A stretch of 64,000 nucleotides of DNA from Panacagrimonas sp965216845 (GTDB taxonomy: Bacteria; Pseudomonadota; Gammaproteobacteria; Nevskiales; Nevskiaceae). Positions 8,103-17,272 of the stretch are shown piece after piece. Positions within the stretch are counted from its first letter, which is position 1. Each line of letters begins with the position of its first letter. The position numbers and the translations under genes are program-made. Under the pieces are notes generated by a model, which was given only the letters and a program-made list of their open reading frames with translations, was not told the DNA's origin and made no database searches. The stretch lies in assembly GCA_965216845.1 (NCBI GenBank), contig OZ244200.1, positions 558,001 through 622,000 of the forward strand, in the 5' to 3' direction.

Positions 8103-9187
8103 GCGGATTCGTCAATCAGCGCGCGCAAGGCCGCCAAGCGTGATGCCAGGCTGTGCGAATCTTCTGCGGTGACCGTTGCGTGACCCACCTTGCGCAGGGG
8201 TTTGGGTCGCTTGCCGTAACGGTGGACGTGCACGCCGGCCAAGGCGGTGGCGCGTTGCAACAGCGGCGGCTCACCGATGAAATTGATCATCGCCGAATGA
8301 CCGCGCAAGGTGGTGGAGCCCAGCGGCAGCCCGGCGATGGCACGAAGGTGATTCTCGAATTGCGAGGTCTCCGCGCCTTCAATGGTCCAGTGACCGGAGT
8401 TGTGCACCCGTGGCGCGATCTCATTGGCCAGCAGGCGGCCGTCGGCGACGAAAAATTCAAACGCCATCACGCCGACATAGTTGAGCGCGTCCAGCACTCG
8501 TTGGCTGTGCGCCTGCGCCTGTTCCTGCAGCGGGTCATCACGCCGCGGGATCGCCTGATGCAGGATGCCGTCCCGATGGACATTTTCGACCACCGGATAA
8601 AACACGGTTTCACCGTTGCGACCGCGCACCCCCAGGCATGACAGCTCGCGCTCGAAAGCCACGAGCTGCTCCAGAATCAGAGGCTGAGCGCCCAGTTTCT
8701 CCCAGGCTGCGTCCAGATCCTGGGCCTGCCGGATCATGGCCTGACCCTTGCCGTCGTAGCCCAGGCGACGCGTCTTCAACAGCGCCGGATAGCCGATCTG
8801 TCGAATGGCGATGCCCAGCGCCTCGCGGCTGGCCACCGGCAGATAGGCAGGAACCGGAATCCCCAGGGCGTCGAACAGTTTCTTTTCGCTGAGCCGGTCC
8901 TGGCCGGTGACCAGCGCCGGCGGTGGCGGATAGAAATCACATTGCTCGGCCACATAGTCGGCGCTGTCGGCCGGCACGTTTTCAAACTCGAAGGTGGCGA
9001 CATCACACTGCGCGCAGAATCGCGCCAGCGCTTGCTGGTCCGAATAGTCGGCGTGCAGATGGTCGCCCAGCGGCGCGGCGCAGGCTTCGGTGGCTGGATC
9101 CAGAAACACGAAATCCATATCCAGCGGATAACCCGCCAGCGCCAACATGCGGCCGAGCTGGCCAGCGCCGAGAATGCCGATCTTCAT
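8099..9187 (-). CDS. purK: 5-(carboxyamino)imidazole ribonucleotide synthase
   Basis: PurK joins bicarbonate to aminoimidazole ribonucleotide using ATP, giving N5-CAIR for purine synthesis. The 362-residue ATP-grasp protein starts GILGAGQLGRMLALAG. It has the LKTRRLGYDGKGQ loop near 140 and the GVMAFEFFV...NEIAPRVHNSGHW metal-binding block near 240-270. The length and start are typical. It lies 5 nt downstream of purE, as in many purEK operons. Confidence 0.96.
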   Translation of the reverse strand: MKIGILGAGQLGRMLALAGYPLDMDFVFLDPATEACAAPLGDHLHADYSDQQALARFCAQCDVATFEFENVPADSADYVAEQCDFYPPPPALVTGQDRLSEKKLFDALGIPVPAYLPVASREALGIAIRQIGYPALLKTRRLGYDGKGQAMIRQAQDLDAAWEKLGAQPLILEQLVAFERELSCLGVRGRNGETVFYPVVENVHRDGILHQAIPRRDDPLQEQAQAHSQRVLDALNYVGVMAFEFFVADGRLLANEIAPRVHNSGHWTIEGAETSQFENHLRAIAGLPLGSTTLRGHSAMINFIGEPPLLQRATALAGVHVHRYGKRPKPLRKVGHATVTAEDSHSLASRLAALRALIDESA

Positions 9188-9192
9188 CGTCG

Positions 9193-9729
9193 TTACAGGG
9201 TCAGCGGCTCGCCGCTCAGAACGCTCTGGGTCTGGTCACGACGAAATGCCTCAAGGCGGGCGCGCAGCGCCGCATCCTGATTGGCGACGATGGCAGCGGC
9301 CAGCAATGCGGCGTTGACGGCGCCGGCCCGTCCGATGGCCAAAGTGCCCACCGGAATCCCGGCCGGCATCTGCGCGATGGAAAGCAGTGAGTCCATGCCG
9401 TTCAAGGCCTTGGACTGAACCGGCACCCCCAGCACCGGAAGCGGCGTCTTGGCCGCGCACATGCCGGGCAGATGCGCGGCGCCACCAGCTCCGGCGATGA
9501 TCACCTGAATACCGCGCGATGAGGCAGTCTGCGCATAGTCATACAACAGGTCCGGCGTGCGATGCGCCGATACCACCCGATATTCCTGCGGCACCTGCAG
9601 TTGGTCCAGGGTTTGCACCGTATGGCGCATGGTGTCCCAGTCGGAACGTGACCCCATGATGACACCGACTTGCGGCGTGCTGTGTTGTTCGGATTCGCGG
9701 CTTGGCATTACGCCTGAGAGGTTGCTCAA
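9193..9729 (-). CDS. purE: N5-CAIR mutase
   Basis: PurE converts N5-CAIR to CAIR, the step after PurK. The 178-residue protein has GVIMGSRSDWDTM near 22-34, SAHRTPDLLYDYA with the active-site His near 54, and AGAGGAAHLPGM. The core is about 160 residues. The first 20 residues are unconserved, so an internal ATG seven codons in (about 9708) is equally possible. It is cotranscribed with purK. Confidence 0.96.
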   Translation of the reverse strand: MSNLSGVMPSRESEQHSTPQVGVIMGSRSDWDTMRHTVQTLDQLQVPQEYRVVSAHRTPDLLYDYAQTASSRGIQVIIAGAGGAAHLPGMCAAKTPLPVLGVPVQSKALNGMDSLLSIAQMPAGIPVGTLAIGRAGAVNAALLAAAIVANQDAALRARLEAFRRDQTQSVLSGEPLTL

Positions 9730-9754
9730 AAGCGAAATTATGTCATTGCCGCGC

Positions 9755-10474
9755 TCACGGCGCGATCAGATCGAACTCCACATGAACCTGGGTGGCGAAA
9801 CGAATCAGGCCGGTGGCCATGCCCATCTCCTGATTGCCGCCATCCGACGCCATCTCGGCGCGCATCATCATCGCGCGCGGTGGCGGCTGATGCGGTGATT
9901 GGGCCGTTCGGATCTGGCGCACCGGACCCAGCTTGGCGCCGAGCTTTTCGGCCAACAGCCGCGCTTGCGCCTGGGCATCCTCGGCCGCCTTGTTCAATGC
10001 CTGTTGCTCAAGCTGTTGCGCCCTTGAAGACTCCAGCACCGGCCCCTGAATCTGGTTCACGCCGGCCTTGGTGGCCAGCAAGATCGCATTGCCCAGCTTG
10101 CTCAAATCCTCCAGCGTGATCTGGATCCGCCGACTCACGCGATAACCCTGCAACTGCCGCTTGCGCTCCGGCTCCACCCAACGGTACTCAGGCTGCACAC
10201 TGATCCCGGCGGTGGAGATGTGCTGTTCCCCGATGCCCATGGCGCGCAGCGCGGCCACGTAGTCACGCACGGTTTGATTGACTTGCTTTTCCGCACTGGT
10301 GACGTCGGATTCGACCCGGGTGACGCCCATTTGCAATCGCGCGCGATCCGGCACCACGCTGGTCTGGCCTTCTCCGGTGACGCTGACCAGGCGTGGTGCG
10401 ACCTGCTCGGCGGCGGCAAGGGGTGCGCTGAAAACCCATACCAACAGAGCCATCAACCAAGGTTTGTGTTTCAT
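9755..10474 (-). CDS. SIMPL-domain (DUF541) periplasmic protein
   Basis: A 239-residue exported protein whose signal peptide ends near PLAAAEQ (residue 23). The rest matches the SIMPL/DUF541 family (E. coli YggE-like): VSVTGEGQTSVVPDRARLQ at the start of the domain, VNQTVRDYVAALRAMGI, then YRVSRRIQITLEDL and a helical AEDAQAQARLLAEKLG. Family members form ring-like oligomers in the periplasm and have been linked to oxidative stress; the molecular activity is unknown. It ends just upstream of purE on the same strand with a 25-nt gap, so cotranscription with purE-purK is possible. Confidence 0.82.
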   Translation of the reverse strand: MKHKPWLMALLVWVFSAPLAAAEQVAPRLVSVTGEGQTSVVPDRARLQMGVTRVESDVTSAEKQVNQTVRDYVAALRAMGIGEQHISTAGISVQPEYRWVEPERKRQLQGYRVSRRIQITLEDLSKLGNAILLATKAGVNQIQGPVLESSRAQQLEQQALNKAAEDAQAQARLLAEKLGAKLGPVRQIRTAQSPHQPPPRAMMMRAEMASDGGNQEMGMATGLIRFATQVHVEFDLIAP

Positions 10475-10604
10475 CGGTGCGCGCCTTTTCCTGGGCCGGA
10501 TATGATGCGCAGATCAGCGGTCGAACGCCAGCCGCCCATGGGTGTTTCAGCGCCGACTGGTGGCTGAGATTAAACTGTGCACCCGTATTCTTGTTCAGCC
10601 TGGC

Positions 10605-11153
10605 ATGTCCAACCCGCCGGAAATAGTTCATCTGACCCGTGACGTCATCGGCATCCTGATTCCGCAGGGAACCAAGGTCGAACTGCCCGAAGGCGCCGAG
10701 GCCAACATCACCCAGTCCCTGGGCGGCAGTTTCACCGTGATGGTGCAAGGTCACCTGTTTCGCATTGACGGCGTTGACGCCGACAGCCTGGGCAAGCAAC
10801 CGACCAACGCACCCGAGGTCGCCGACGACGCCGATGACCAGGCGCTGGAAAAAGCCTGCTGGGATCAGCTTCACACCTGCTTTGACCCGGAAATCCCCAT
10901 CGACATCGTCGAGCTGGGTCTGATTTACGAATGCCGACTGGAGCCGCTGGAAGGTCCGCAACGCAAGGCAGTGGTGCAGATGACGCTGACCGCGCCGGGT
11001 TGCGGCATGGGCGATATCCTGGTCGAGGACGTACGCAGCAAGTTGATGCGCTTGCCGCGCATCCAGAGCGTTGACGTAGATCTGACCTTTGACCCGCCTT
11101 GGACCCAGGACATGATGTCCGAGGCGGCGCGCCTGCAGGTCGGCATCTTGTAG
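10605..11153 (+). CDS. sufT: SufT-type Fe-S cluster maturation protein (DUF59/MIP18)
   Basis: The protein has 182 residues from the ATG at 10605. A longer in-frame start at 10542 adds 21 non-conserved residues. The N-terminal half has the SufT-specific region around LTRDVIGILIPQGTKV, and the C-terminal half is the MIP18/DUF59 domain. That domain shows DPEIPIDIVELGLIY near 109 and the conserved Cys motif TAPGCGMGDILVEDV. SufT helps deliver or mature Fe-S clusters, mainly when demand is high. No sufBCD genes are nearby, so this copy stands alone, divergent from the SIMPL gene. Confidence 0.88.
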   Translation: MSNPPEIVHLTRDVIGILIPQGTKVELPEGAEANITQSLGGSFTVMVQGHLFRIDGVDADSLGKQPTNAPEVADDADDQALEKACWDQLHTCFDPEIPIDIVELGLIYECRLEPLEGPQRKAVVQMTLTAPGCGMGDILVEDVRSKLMRLPRIQSVDVDLTFDPPWTQDMMSEAARLQVGIL

Positions 11154-11220
11154 ACGCGATACGGACTTGCACATTCGGCGGTCTATACTCGCCCGAAGGG
11201 ACAGAAAAAAGGCTTTATTG

Positions 11221-11814
11221 ATGATGCGCCATGTTGTTGTTTTGCTGATTCCGGCTTTGTTGCTCAGCGCCTGCGCCATCGGCCGGGCCTATTTCCCGCA
11301 GGATGCGGCGCAGCGCACCGCCGATGAACTCATCAATGAGGTTTGGGGACTGCCGACGCCGGTGACACCGGCTCCGCAAACGCCGACGCCCGCCGAGCAA
11401 GACCGCATCACCCCTGGCGAAGCGGCACTGAATTTCGTGTTGCCCAGGGCGCATGCGCAGGATTCGGGCCTGAAACGCGATTCGCGCGAGCTATCTCGGC
11501 TCAGCGCGGATATGCGCGCGCGTTTCCAGCAATTGCGCCCTTATCTGCAATCCGGTGCAATCGGCTTGACCGCTGGTGGATATCTGGCGCTGAGACAGGT
11601 CGATGCCATGCCACTGGACGAGCGCAGCCGCGTGCGTAATCTGGTCGCCAATGAAAATGCCGACCGCGCCAGCCTTTATCGGGAACTGGCCGAACTCAAC
11701 GGCTATCCCAAATGGGAAACCCAGTTCCGCGGGCTGTTTGCGCGCCGTTGGATCGATCATGCGCAACCCGGCTGGTATTACCAGAACGAGGTTGGACGGT
11801 GGTTGCAAAAATAA
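11221..11814 (+). CDS. Lipoprotein with YdbL-like DUF1318 domain
   Basis: The protein has 197 residues. The ATG at 11221 (or 11224) is chosen because it begins a lipoprotein signal peptide with lipobox LLSAC (Cys about 18), 8-9 nt after an AAAAAAGG site. A proline-rich linker (about 45-60) leads to a C-terminal domain. There, SGAIGLTAGGYLALR, VANENADRASLYREL and an ELNGYPKWE tail match DUF1318 (YdbL), a family often found beside YdbH/YnbE. The function is unknown beyond an outer-membrane or periplasmic location. Confidence 0.72.
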   Translation: MMRHVVVLLIPALLLSACAIGRAYFPQDAAQRTADELINEVWGLPTPVTPAPQTPTPAEQDRITPGEAALNFVLPRAHAQDSGLKRDSRELSRLSADMRARFQQLRPYLQSGAIGLTAGGYLALRQVDAMPLDERSRVRNLVANENADRASLYRELAELNGYPKWETQFRGLFARRWIDHAQPGWYYQNEVGRWLQK

Positions 11815-11860
11815 GGTCGGCTTGATTCTTGTCGACCGCAAGCGCTGGACTTCAACCGAA

Positions 11861-12553
11861 TCAGAAATTCCGTGTTCGGTCGCGGTCGGGGATTTCCAGC
11901 TCGAAGTCGCCGGCGTCTGAATACGCCTCGACGAACGCCGGCCGCCTGGAAACGCGGGTCAGATAATCCTTGAAGATCGGGTCCTGACATAAGCCATAAC
12001 GGCGCGCCCAGCCCACGTTATAGGCGATCACGATATCCGCGGCGGTAAAGGTTTCCCCGCAGATAAACGGCAGCGCCTGCAAGCGCTGGATCAATTGCGG
12101 TTCCACCTCTTGCTGACATTTTTGCCGATAACGCTCAATGGTTCGCGGATTCACATCGGCCGTCGGTAATAAATGCTCGTGGATACGAATCTGCCACAGC
12201 ATCATATCCATCCAGCCGGCGCCAAAGTGGATCATTTGAAGATAATCGGCGCGATCCGCGCTCATGTCCGGCCTTGGCGCTAGTTCCTTTTCTGGAAAGG
12301 CATCCGCCAACCATTGCACCATCGCCGCGCTTTCCAACATCGCATGAACCTTGCCGTCGGCAAAAGTAATTTCCAGCAAGGGCACATTATGGTTGGGGTT
12401 TTTCTGCAGAAACTCCGGAGCGTACTGCGCCCCTTTGTAGAGCGCGACGTGTTTGACGTCGAATGCCTCACCCACGGTTTCCAGCAAAGCCCAACGGGCG
12501 CGCACACTGCGCGTGGCCGGGAAATGATAGAGCGTCAGCTTTTTGATATTCAT
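11861..12553 (-). CDS. Glutathione S-transferase family protein
   Basis: A 230-residue protein from the ATG at 12553; a longer start at 12586 would add 11 residues ahead of the thioredoxin fold. The N-terminal domain has LYHFPATRSVRARWAL with a candidate catalytic Ser and the cis-Pro segment HNVPLLEI near 64. It also has an ES-type glutathione-binding turn (LESAAMVQWLAD). The helical C-terminal domain contains ICGETFTAADIVIAYNVGW, typical of bacterial GSTs. The substrate cannot be told. It lies downstream of gyrB on the same strand, with a 110-nt gap that shows nothing clear. Confidence 0.86.
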   Translation of the reverse strand: MNIKKLTLYHFPATRSVRARWALLETVGEAFDVKHVALYKGAQYAPEFLQKNPNHNVPLLEITFADGKVHAMLESAAMVQWLADAFPEKELAPRPDMSADRADYLQMIHFGAGWMDMMLWQIRIHEHLLPTADVNPRTIERYRQKCQQEVEPQLIQRLQALPFICGETFTAADIVIAYNVGWARRYGLCQDPIFKDYLTRVSRRPAFVEAYSDAGDFELEIPDRDRTRNF

Positions 12554-12663
12554 CAAGACAGAATTAACGGCACACACCAGACGCATACCGTGGCGATGAT
12601 CTTGAATATCAACACCAAAGAAAGTGCACTCACTATTTGCCCTCCCTGCCGAAACGCGGGCGA

Positions 12664-15057
12664 CTAAACGTCCAGATTGCCCACCTGCAAGGCATGACGC
12701 TCGATGAAGTCTCGTCGCGGCTCGACTTGTTCGCCCATCAGGGTAGAGAACATCTGGTCCGCCGCCACCAGGTCTTCAATGGCCACCCGTACCAGCCGTC
12801 GGTTGGTCGGATCGAGCGTGGTGTCCCAGAGCTGAGACGGGTTCATCTCTCCCAAGCCTTTGTATCTTTGGACATTTATGCCTCTACGCGCCTGTTTCTG
12901 CAACCACGCGTAGGCCTCGTCGAATGAGCTGACTTCGGCGTTTCGCTCGCCGCGCCACACCGTGCCGGTGCCGTCGAAGAGCGCGCTCAGGCGCTTTCGC
13001 AAGTTGCTGAACCGCTGATACTCGCTGCCACCGAAAAAATCAGCACCCAGGGGTACGATTTTTTCCGCTCCGTGCGCGCGGCGCATGATCTGTACCAGTG
13101 GCCCCTCAGCGCCGATCCGTGTTTCGATTTGGTAGCGGGCATCCTGGTCCGAAGCGCTGAGTCTGTCGTGCAACTGCTGACCCCACTGTTGCAGGGCCGC
13201 TTCCTGTTCAGGCACCGGCTCCGAAGCGAACAGACAATCAGGCAGCGGCGCGTCATAGCGTCGTCCCCAACGTTGCAGCACGCTTTGGGCCTGACTGTAC
13301 TCCTGCATCAGCTGCGTCAGCTCGGTGGTACTCAGTTCACCCTGACCAAGCTCGAGCCTGGCGTCCTGTGTTGCCGAACGAAGCAACCAGGATTCGAGTT
13401 CCGCGTCGTCCTTGACATAGGCCTCCTGTTTGCCCGATTTGAGCTTGTACAGCGGCGGTTGTGCGATATACACGTGACCGCGTTCCACCAGCGTATACAT
13501 GTGCCGATAAAAGAACGTCAGCAACAGGGTTCTGATATGCGCGCCGTCCACATCGGCGTCGGTCATGATGATGATGCGGTGATAACGCAGCTTTTCCGGT
13601 TTCATCTCATCGCGGCCGATTCCGCATCCCAGTGCGGTGATCAATGTGCCGACCTCGGCCGAGGACAGCATTTTTTCCAGCCGCGCTTTCTCCACATTCA
13701 AAATCTTGCCCTTGAGCGGCAAAATGGCCTGGAAGTGGCGGTCGCGACCCTGCTTGGCGGAACCACCGGCCGAATCCCCCTCGACCAGGAAAATCTCTGA
13801 TTTTTCAGGGTCTTTTTCCTGACAGTCGGCCAATTTTCCGGGCAAGCCGGCCACATCCAGCACACTCTTGCGCCGATTCAGCTCCTTGGCCTTGCGGGCG
13901 GCGTCGCGCGCGCGCGACGCCTCGACCACCTTGGCGGCGATGGCCTTGGCTTCCTTGGGGTTCTCCTGCAGAAAATCACGCAGCTTGTCTCCGAGAACGG
14001 CGGACACCACCGGCGTGACTTCCGACGAGACCAGTTTCTCCTTGGTTTGTGAAGAAAATTTGGGATCGCGAATCTTGACCGACAACACCGCGGTCAAACC
14101 TTCGCGCGTGTCCTCGCCGATCATGTTGATCTTTTCCTTCTTGCTGAGGCCCTCTTTCTCCAGATATTCACCAAGGGTGCGTGTCAGCGCGTTGCGAAAG
14201 CCGGTGAGATGCGTGCCGCCGTCTTTTTGGGGAATGTTGTTGGTGAAACAAAACACATTCTCGGCGTAGGAGTCGTTCCACTGCAGGGCCGCCTCGACCA
14301 TGACGCCGTCCTGCTCGGCGCCGACATTGACGATCTGGCCGTTCACCGGCGTGCGGTTCTTGTTGAGAAACTCGACAAAGGCCTGAATTCCGCCCTTGTA
14401 TTCGAACACGTCTTCGCGTTCGTCCGCCTCCTGTCGCAACACGATGCGCACGCCGGAGTTCAGAAACGACAGCTCGCGCAGGCGCTTGGCGAGAATGTCG
14501 TAGTGGAATTCCAGATTGGTGAACACTTCCGCGCTCGGATAGAAGCGCACCACCGTACCGCGCCGCTGGGTGGCGCCGGTTTTCGTCAAGGGCGCTGTGG
14601 GCTCGCCCATGTGGTATTCCTGATGGTGGTGTTCACCCTGGCGATAGATGTCCAACAACAGCCGCTCGGACAAGGCATTGACCACCGATACGCCGACACC
14701 GTGCAAACCACCCGACACCTTGTAGCCGCTGCCCCCGAACTTGCCGCCGGCGTGCAGCACCGTCATGATGACTTCGGCGGCCGACTTGCCCTCTTCTTCG
14801 TGGATGTCGGTCGGGATGCCGCGGCCGTTGTCGTCCACGCTGACGCTCAAATCCGCGTGCAAAGTGACCAATACCTCCGTGCAATGGCCGGCCAGCGCCT
14901 CGTCGATGGCGTTATCCACCACCTCGAACACCATATGGTGCAAGCCGGTGCCATCGTCCGTATCGCCGATATACATACCCGGTCGTTGCCGGACGGCTTC
15001 CAAGCCCTTGAGTACCCGGATGCTGCTGGAGTCGTAATTGCCGTTAACCTGATTCAT
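12664..15057 (-). CDS. gyrB: DNA gyrase subunit B
   Basis: The ATPase subunit of DNA gyrase, which introduces negative supercoils with GyrA. It has 797 residues, the long Gram-negative form with an insert in the C-terminal part. The GHKL ATPase shows DNAIDEALAGH near 46 and GGLHGVGVSVVNALS near 120. The TOPRIM domain has EGDSAGGSAKQGRDR near 430 and the metal-binding DADVDGAHI near 505. The C-terminus keeps QRYKGLGEMNPSQLWDTT. It is the last gene of dnaA-dnaN-recF-gyrB, 13 nt after recF. Confidence 0.98.
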   Translation of the reverse strand: MNQVNGNYDSSSIRVLKGLEAVRQRPGMYIGDTDDGTGLHHMVFEVVDNAIDEALAGHCTEVLVTLHADLSVSVDDNGRGIPTDIHEEEGKSAAEVIMTVLHAGGKFGGSGYKVSGGLHGVGVSVVNALSERLLLDIYRQGEHHHQEYHMGEPTAPLTKTGATQRRGTVVRFYPSAEVFTNLEFHYDILAKRLRELSFLNSGVRIVLRQEADEREDVFEYKGGIQAFVEFLNKNRTPVNGQIVNVGAEQDGVMVEAALQWNDSYAENVFCFTNNIPQKDGGTHLTGFRNALTRTLGEYLEKEGLSKKEKINMIGEDTREGLTAVLSVKIRDPKFSSQTKEKLVSSEVTPVVSAVLGDKLRDFLQENPKEAKAIAAKVVEASRARDAARKAKELNRRKSVLDVAGLPGKLADCQEKDPEKSEIFLVEGDSAGGSAKQGRDRHFQAILPLKGKILNVEKARLEKMLSSAEVGTLITALGCGIGRDEMKPEKLRYHRIIIMTDADVDGAHIRTLLLTFFYRHMYTLVERGHVYIAQPPLYKLKSGKQEAYVKDDAELESWLLRSATQDARLELGQGELSTTELTQLMQEYSQAQSVLQRWGRRYDAPLPDCLFASEPVPEQEAALQQWGQQLHDRLSASDQDARYQIETRIGAEGPLVQIMRRAHGAEKIVPLGADFFGGSEYQRFSNLRKRLSALFDGTGTVWRGERNAEVSSFDEAYAWLQKQARRGINVQRYKGLGEMNPSQLWDTTLDPTNRRLVRVAIEDLVAADQMFSTLMGEQVEPRRDFIERHALQVGNLDV

Positions 15058-15070
15058 AAACTGCGGCCTC

Positions 15071-16150
15071 TTACCGCGATGGCTCAGCCTTGAGTTCGCC
15101 TTGTTCCACGTGGAACATTGTCAGCGGTGCCGAGCGTAGTGCTGCTGGTAACTCGAAAGATGTCAAGAAAATCTGTCCTCGGTAGTCAATCAGAACCTTG
15201 GCCAGCCGTTGTTGATACTCTGCGGACAGTTCGGCGCCGAAATCGTCCATCAGAAGAATGGCCTGGCGGCCCGTTCGCTGACTCAACACTTGCGCTTGCG
15301 CCATCACCATCGCGGTGATCAGCAGCTTTTGTTGACCTCGGCTCAATCGACCACGCGTTTGCTTCTCCTCCAACTCCACCTTGAGCTCCGCCCGGTGCGG
15401 CCCTTGCACGGTGGTGCCCATTCGGCGGTGCTGCTCAATGTTCTGCGCCAGATATTCAGCGTAGGTACGGCCCTCTGGCCAGCCTTGTCGCCAGTGACAT
15501 TGTACGTCTTCTATCCCCAACAGTTGTTCGGTAATGGCGCGAAGTGCCGCCTGGATCTGCGCCACGTGCTGCCGGCGCATTCGCGTGATCTCGAGCGCGG
15601 CTTGCTGCATATCTTCATCCCAGGCCTGCACCAGTTTGATATTGGCGCTGGTTTTGAGCGCCTGGTTTCTCTGTCGGTGACAACGCTGGTAGGTCTTCCA
15701 GTGCTGGTGGAAGCTCTGTTCCACGTGGAACACCCCCCAATCGACGAAACTTCGTCGGTAGCCGGGGCCGTCTTCCAGCAGGCGATGCGCGCTGGGGTCC
15801 AGCAATTGCAAGGGGATGGCCTTGAGCACTTGCGCGACTCTGGCCTGATCACTGCCGTTGAACCGCAGCTTTGTGCCGCCATGGTCCCAATGCATGCCAA
15901 CCTTGTTGGCGACTGCCTCTGCGTGCTCCTGTTTCAGGAACACCTGCCATCGCGGCCCTTCGGGTCCGGCCAGCGCCGCGTGCTTCGGACTGCGGAAGCT
16001 TCGCCCCCTGACAGCGGTGTAGATCGCTTCGAGTACGCTGGTCTTGCCGGCTGCATTGGCGCCGATGATCAGGTTAAGGCCCGGTCCGGCGCTCAGCTCC
16101 AGTTTTCGCAGCAATCGGAAGTTTCTGGTTCGCAACAGCCTGATGGCCAT
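15071..16150 (-). CDS. recF: DNA replication/repair protein RecF
   Basis: RecF is an SMC-like ATPase that loads RecA at gaps through RecOR. It has 359 residues. Walker A is GANAAGKTSVLEAIY near 32-46, GPHRAELKV and the signature SRGQQKLL are in the second half, and Walker B is LLMDDFGAEL near 300. The gene sits 21 nt after dnaN. It contains two copies of the 16-bp parS palindrome, which encode the repeated peptide FHVEQ near residue 140 and near the C-terminus. Confidence 0.97.
   Translation of the reverse strand: MAIRLLRTRNFRLLRKLELSAGPGLNLIIGANAAGKTSVLEAIYTAVRGRSFRSPKHAALAGPEGPRWQVFLKQEHAEAVANKVGMHWDHGGTKLRFNGSDQARVAQVLKAIPLQLLDPSAHRLLEDGPGYRRSFVDWGVFHVEQSFHQHWKTYQRCHRQRNQALKTSANIKLVQAWDEDMQQAALEITRMRRQHVAQIQAALRAITEQLLGIEDVQCHWRQGWPEGRTYAEYLAQNIEQHRRMGTTVQGPHRAELKVELEEKQTRGRLSRGQQKLLITAMVMAQAQVLSQRTGRQAILLMDDFGAELSAEYQQRLAKVLIDYRGQIFLTSFELPAALRSAPLTMFHVEQGELKAEPSR
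15102..15117. promoter_or_regulatory. parS site 1 (ParB-binding palindrome)
   Basis: TGTTCCACGTGGAACA is a perfect 16-bp palindrome identical to the parS sequence known from Pseudomonas. It lies in the last codons of recF, where it encodes MFHVEQ. ParB spreads from such sites and the ParA system segregates the origin. Its position about 3 kb from dnaA fits an origin-proximal parS cluster. Confidence 0.9.
15717..15732. promoter_or_regulatory. parS site 2 (ParB-binding palindrome)
   Basis: A second exact copy of TGTTCCACGTGGAACA, 615 bp from the first and also inside recF. It is in the same coding frame, giving VFHVEQ. Two identical 16-mers in one gene are not expected by chance. Confidence 0.9.
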
Positions 16151-16171
16151 TGCCGCCTGCTCCGTTTTCGC

Positions 16172-17272
16172 CTACAGGCGCATGGGCATGATCACGTACT
16201 TGCTGGACTGATCGCCGCTCTCGTAGACCAGTCCGCTGGAGTCCGCGTTCTTCAGCTCCATGACGACTTGTTCGCCGTTGATGACACTCAGCGCGTCCAT
16301 CAAGTAATTCACGTTGAAACCCATTTCGATGCTGTCGCCGCTGTATTCGACCTCGATCTCTTCCTCGGCCTCCTCGTGCTCCGGGTTGTGGGTTTGCAGG
16401 CGCAAGATGCCTTCTTGCAGTTGCAGCCGCACACCTCGAAACTTTTCGTTGGACAGGATTGCGGTGCGCGCCAAGGATCGCCGCAGTCCTTCCCGGTCGG
16501 TTTGAAAGCACTTGTCGCCCTGCTCCGGGATCACCCGCTCGTAATCCGGAAACCGGCCTTCAATGGTTTTGGTGGTCAGCCGCACCACATCCACCTCCAC
16601 CTGCACCTGCCCCTGTCCGACCTGCAGCAATACTTCTTCGTCGCTGCCGTCGAGCAAACGATTCAGCTCGATGACCGACTTGCGCGGCACGATGGCCTGC
16701 AAGGCCTGATCCAGACCGGTTGCTTGTTCCAGCTCGCTGAAAGCCAGCCGGTGGCCGTCGGTCGCCACCGCCCGAAGACGTTGCGGGTTGGCGTCCAGCA
16801 ACAGGCCGTTGAGGTAGTACCGTACGTCCTGTTGCGCCATTGCGAACTGGGTCTTGTCCAGCAGCGACTTCAGCTGTCCGCGGCTGAGGCGGATCTGCTG
16901 GGCCTGGCTGACCTCGCCCATGCTGGGAAATTCCTCCGGCTTGAGACTGGACAGCGTGAAACGGCTTCTGCCTGAACGCACGGTGACGCGTTCATCGACG
17001 GTCTCCAGGCTGATTTCTGCACCTTCCGGCAAACCTCGACAAATATCGAACAGCTTCCGTGCCGGGACCGTGATTCGCCCGGGGGCCAGGTTCTGTACTT
17101 GCGCCCTGGCCACCAGCTCCAGCTCCAGATCGGTACCGGTCACCACCAGCTCTTCCTCGGTGGCTTCAAGCAGGAAGTTGGCCAGTATCGGCAAGGTTTG
17201 GCGGCGCTCCACCACGCCAATCACACTTTGCAGCGCTGTGAGCAGTTCATTTCGCCCGACTAGGATCTTCAT
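16172..17272 (-). CDS. dnaN: DNA polymerase III beta subunit (sliding clamp)
   Basis: The clamp tethers polymerase III and other repair factors to DNA as a ring dimer. It has 366 residues, exactly the family length. It begins MKILVGRNELLTALQSVIGV, has LPILANFLLEA near 28, QDVRYYLNGLLL near 143 and ends YVIMPMRL, the conserved C-terminal hydrophobic-pocket sequence. It is followed by recF (21 nt) and separated from dnaA by 248 bp of non-coding, AT-rich DNA. Confidence 0.98.
   Translation of the reverse strand: MKILVGRNELLTALQSVIGVVERRQTLPILANFLLEATEEELVVTGTDLELELVARAQVQNLAPGRITVPARKLFDICRGLPEGAEISLETVDERVTVRSGRSRFTLSSLKPEEFPSMGEVSQAQQIRLSRGQLKSLLDKTQFAMAQQDVRYYLNGLLLDANPQRLRAVATDGHRLAFSELEQATGLDQALQAIVPRKSVIELNRLLDGSDEEVLLQVGQGQVQVEVDVVRLTTKTIEGRFPDYERVIPEQGDKCFQTDREGLRRSLARTAILSNEKFRGVRLQLQEGILRLQTHNPEHEEAEEEIEVEYSGDSIEMGFNVNYLMDALSVINGEQVVMELKNADSSGLVYESGDQSSKYVIMPMRL

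Noticed and set aside
11167..11189. TTGCAC and TATACT upstream of the YdbL-like lipoprotein as a sigma70 promoter
   Set aside because: The spacer is only 11 bases; the -10 alone may be real but the pair is not.
14911..14919. TTATCCACC in gyrB as a DnaA box
   Set aside because: Within conserved gyrB codons and not clustered with other boxes; expected by chance.
15209..16975. 588-codon open frame on the plus strand
   Set aside because: Antisense to recF and dnaN, spanning the junction between two clear genes; a shadow.
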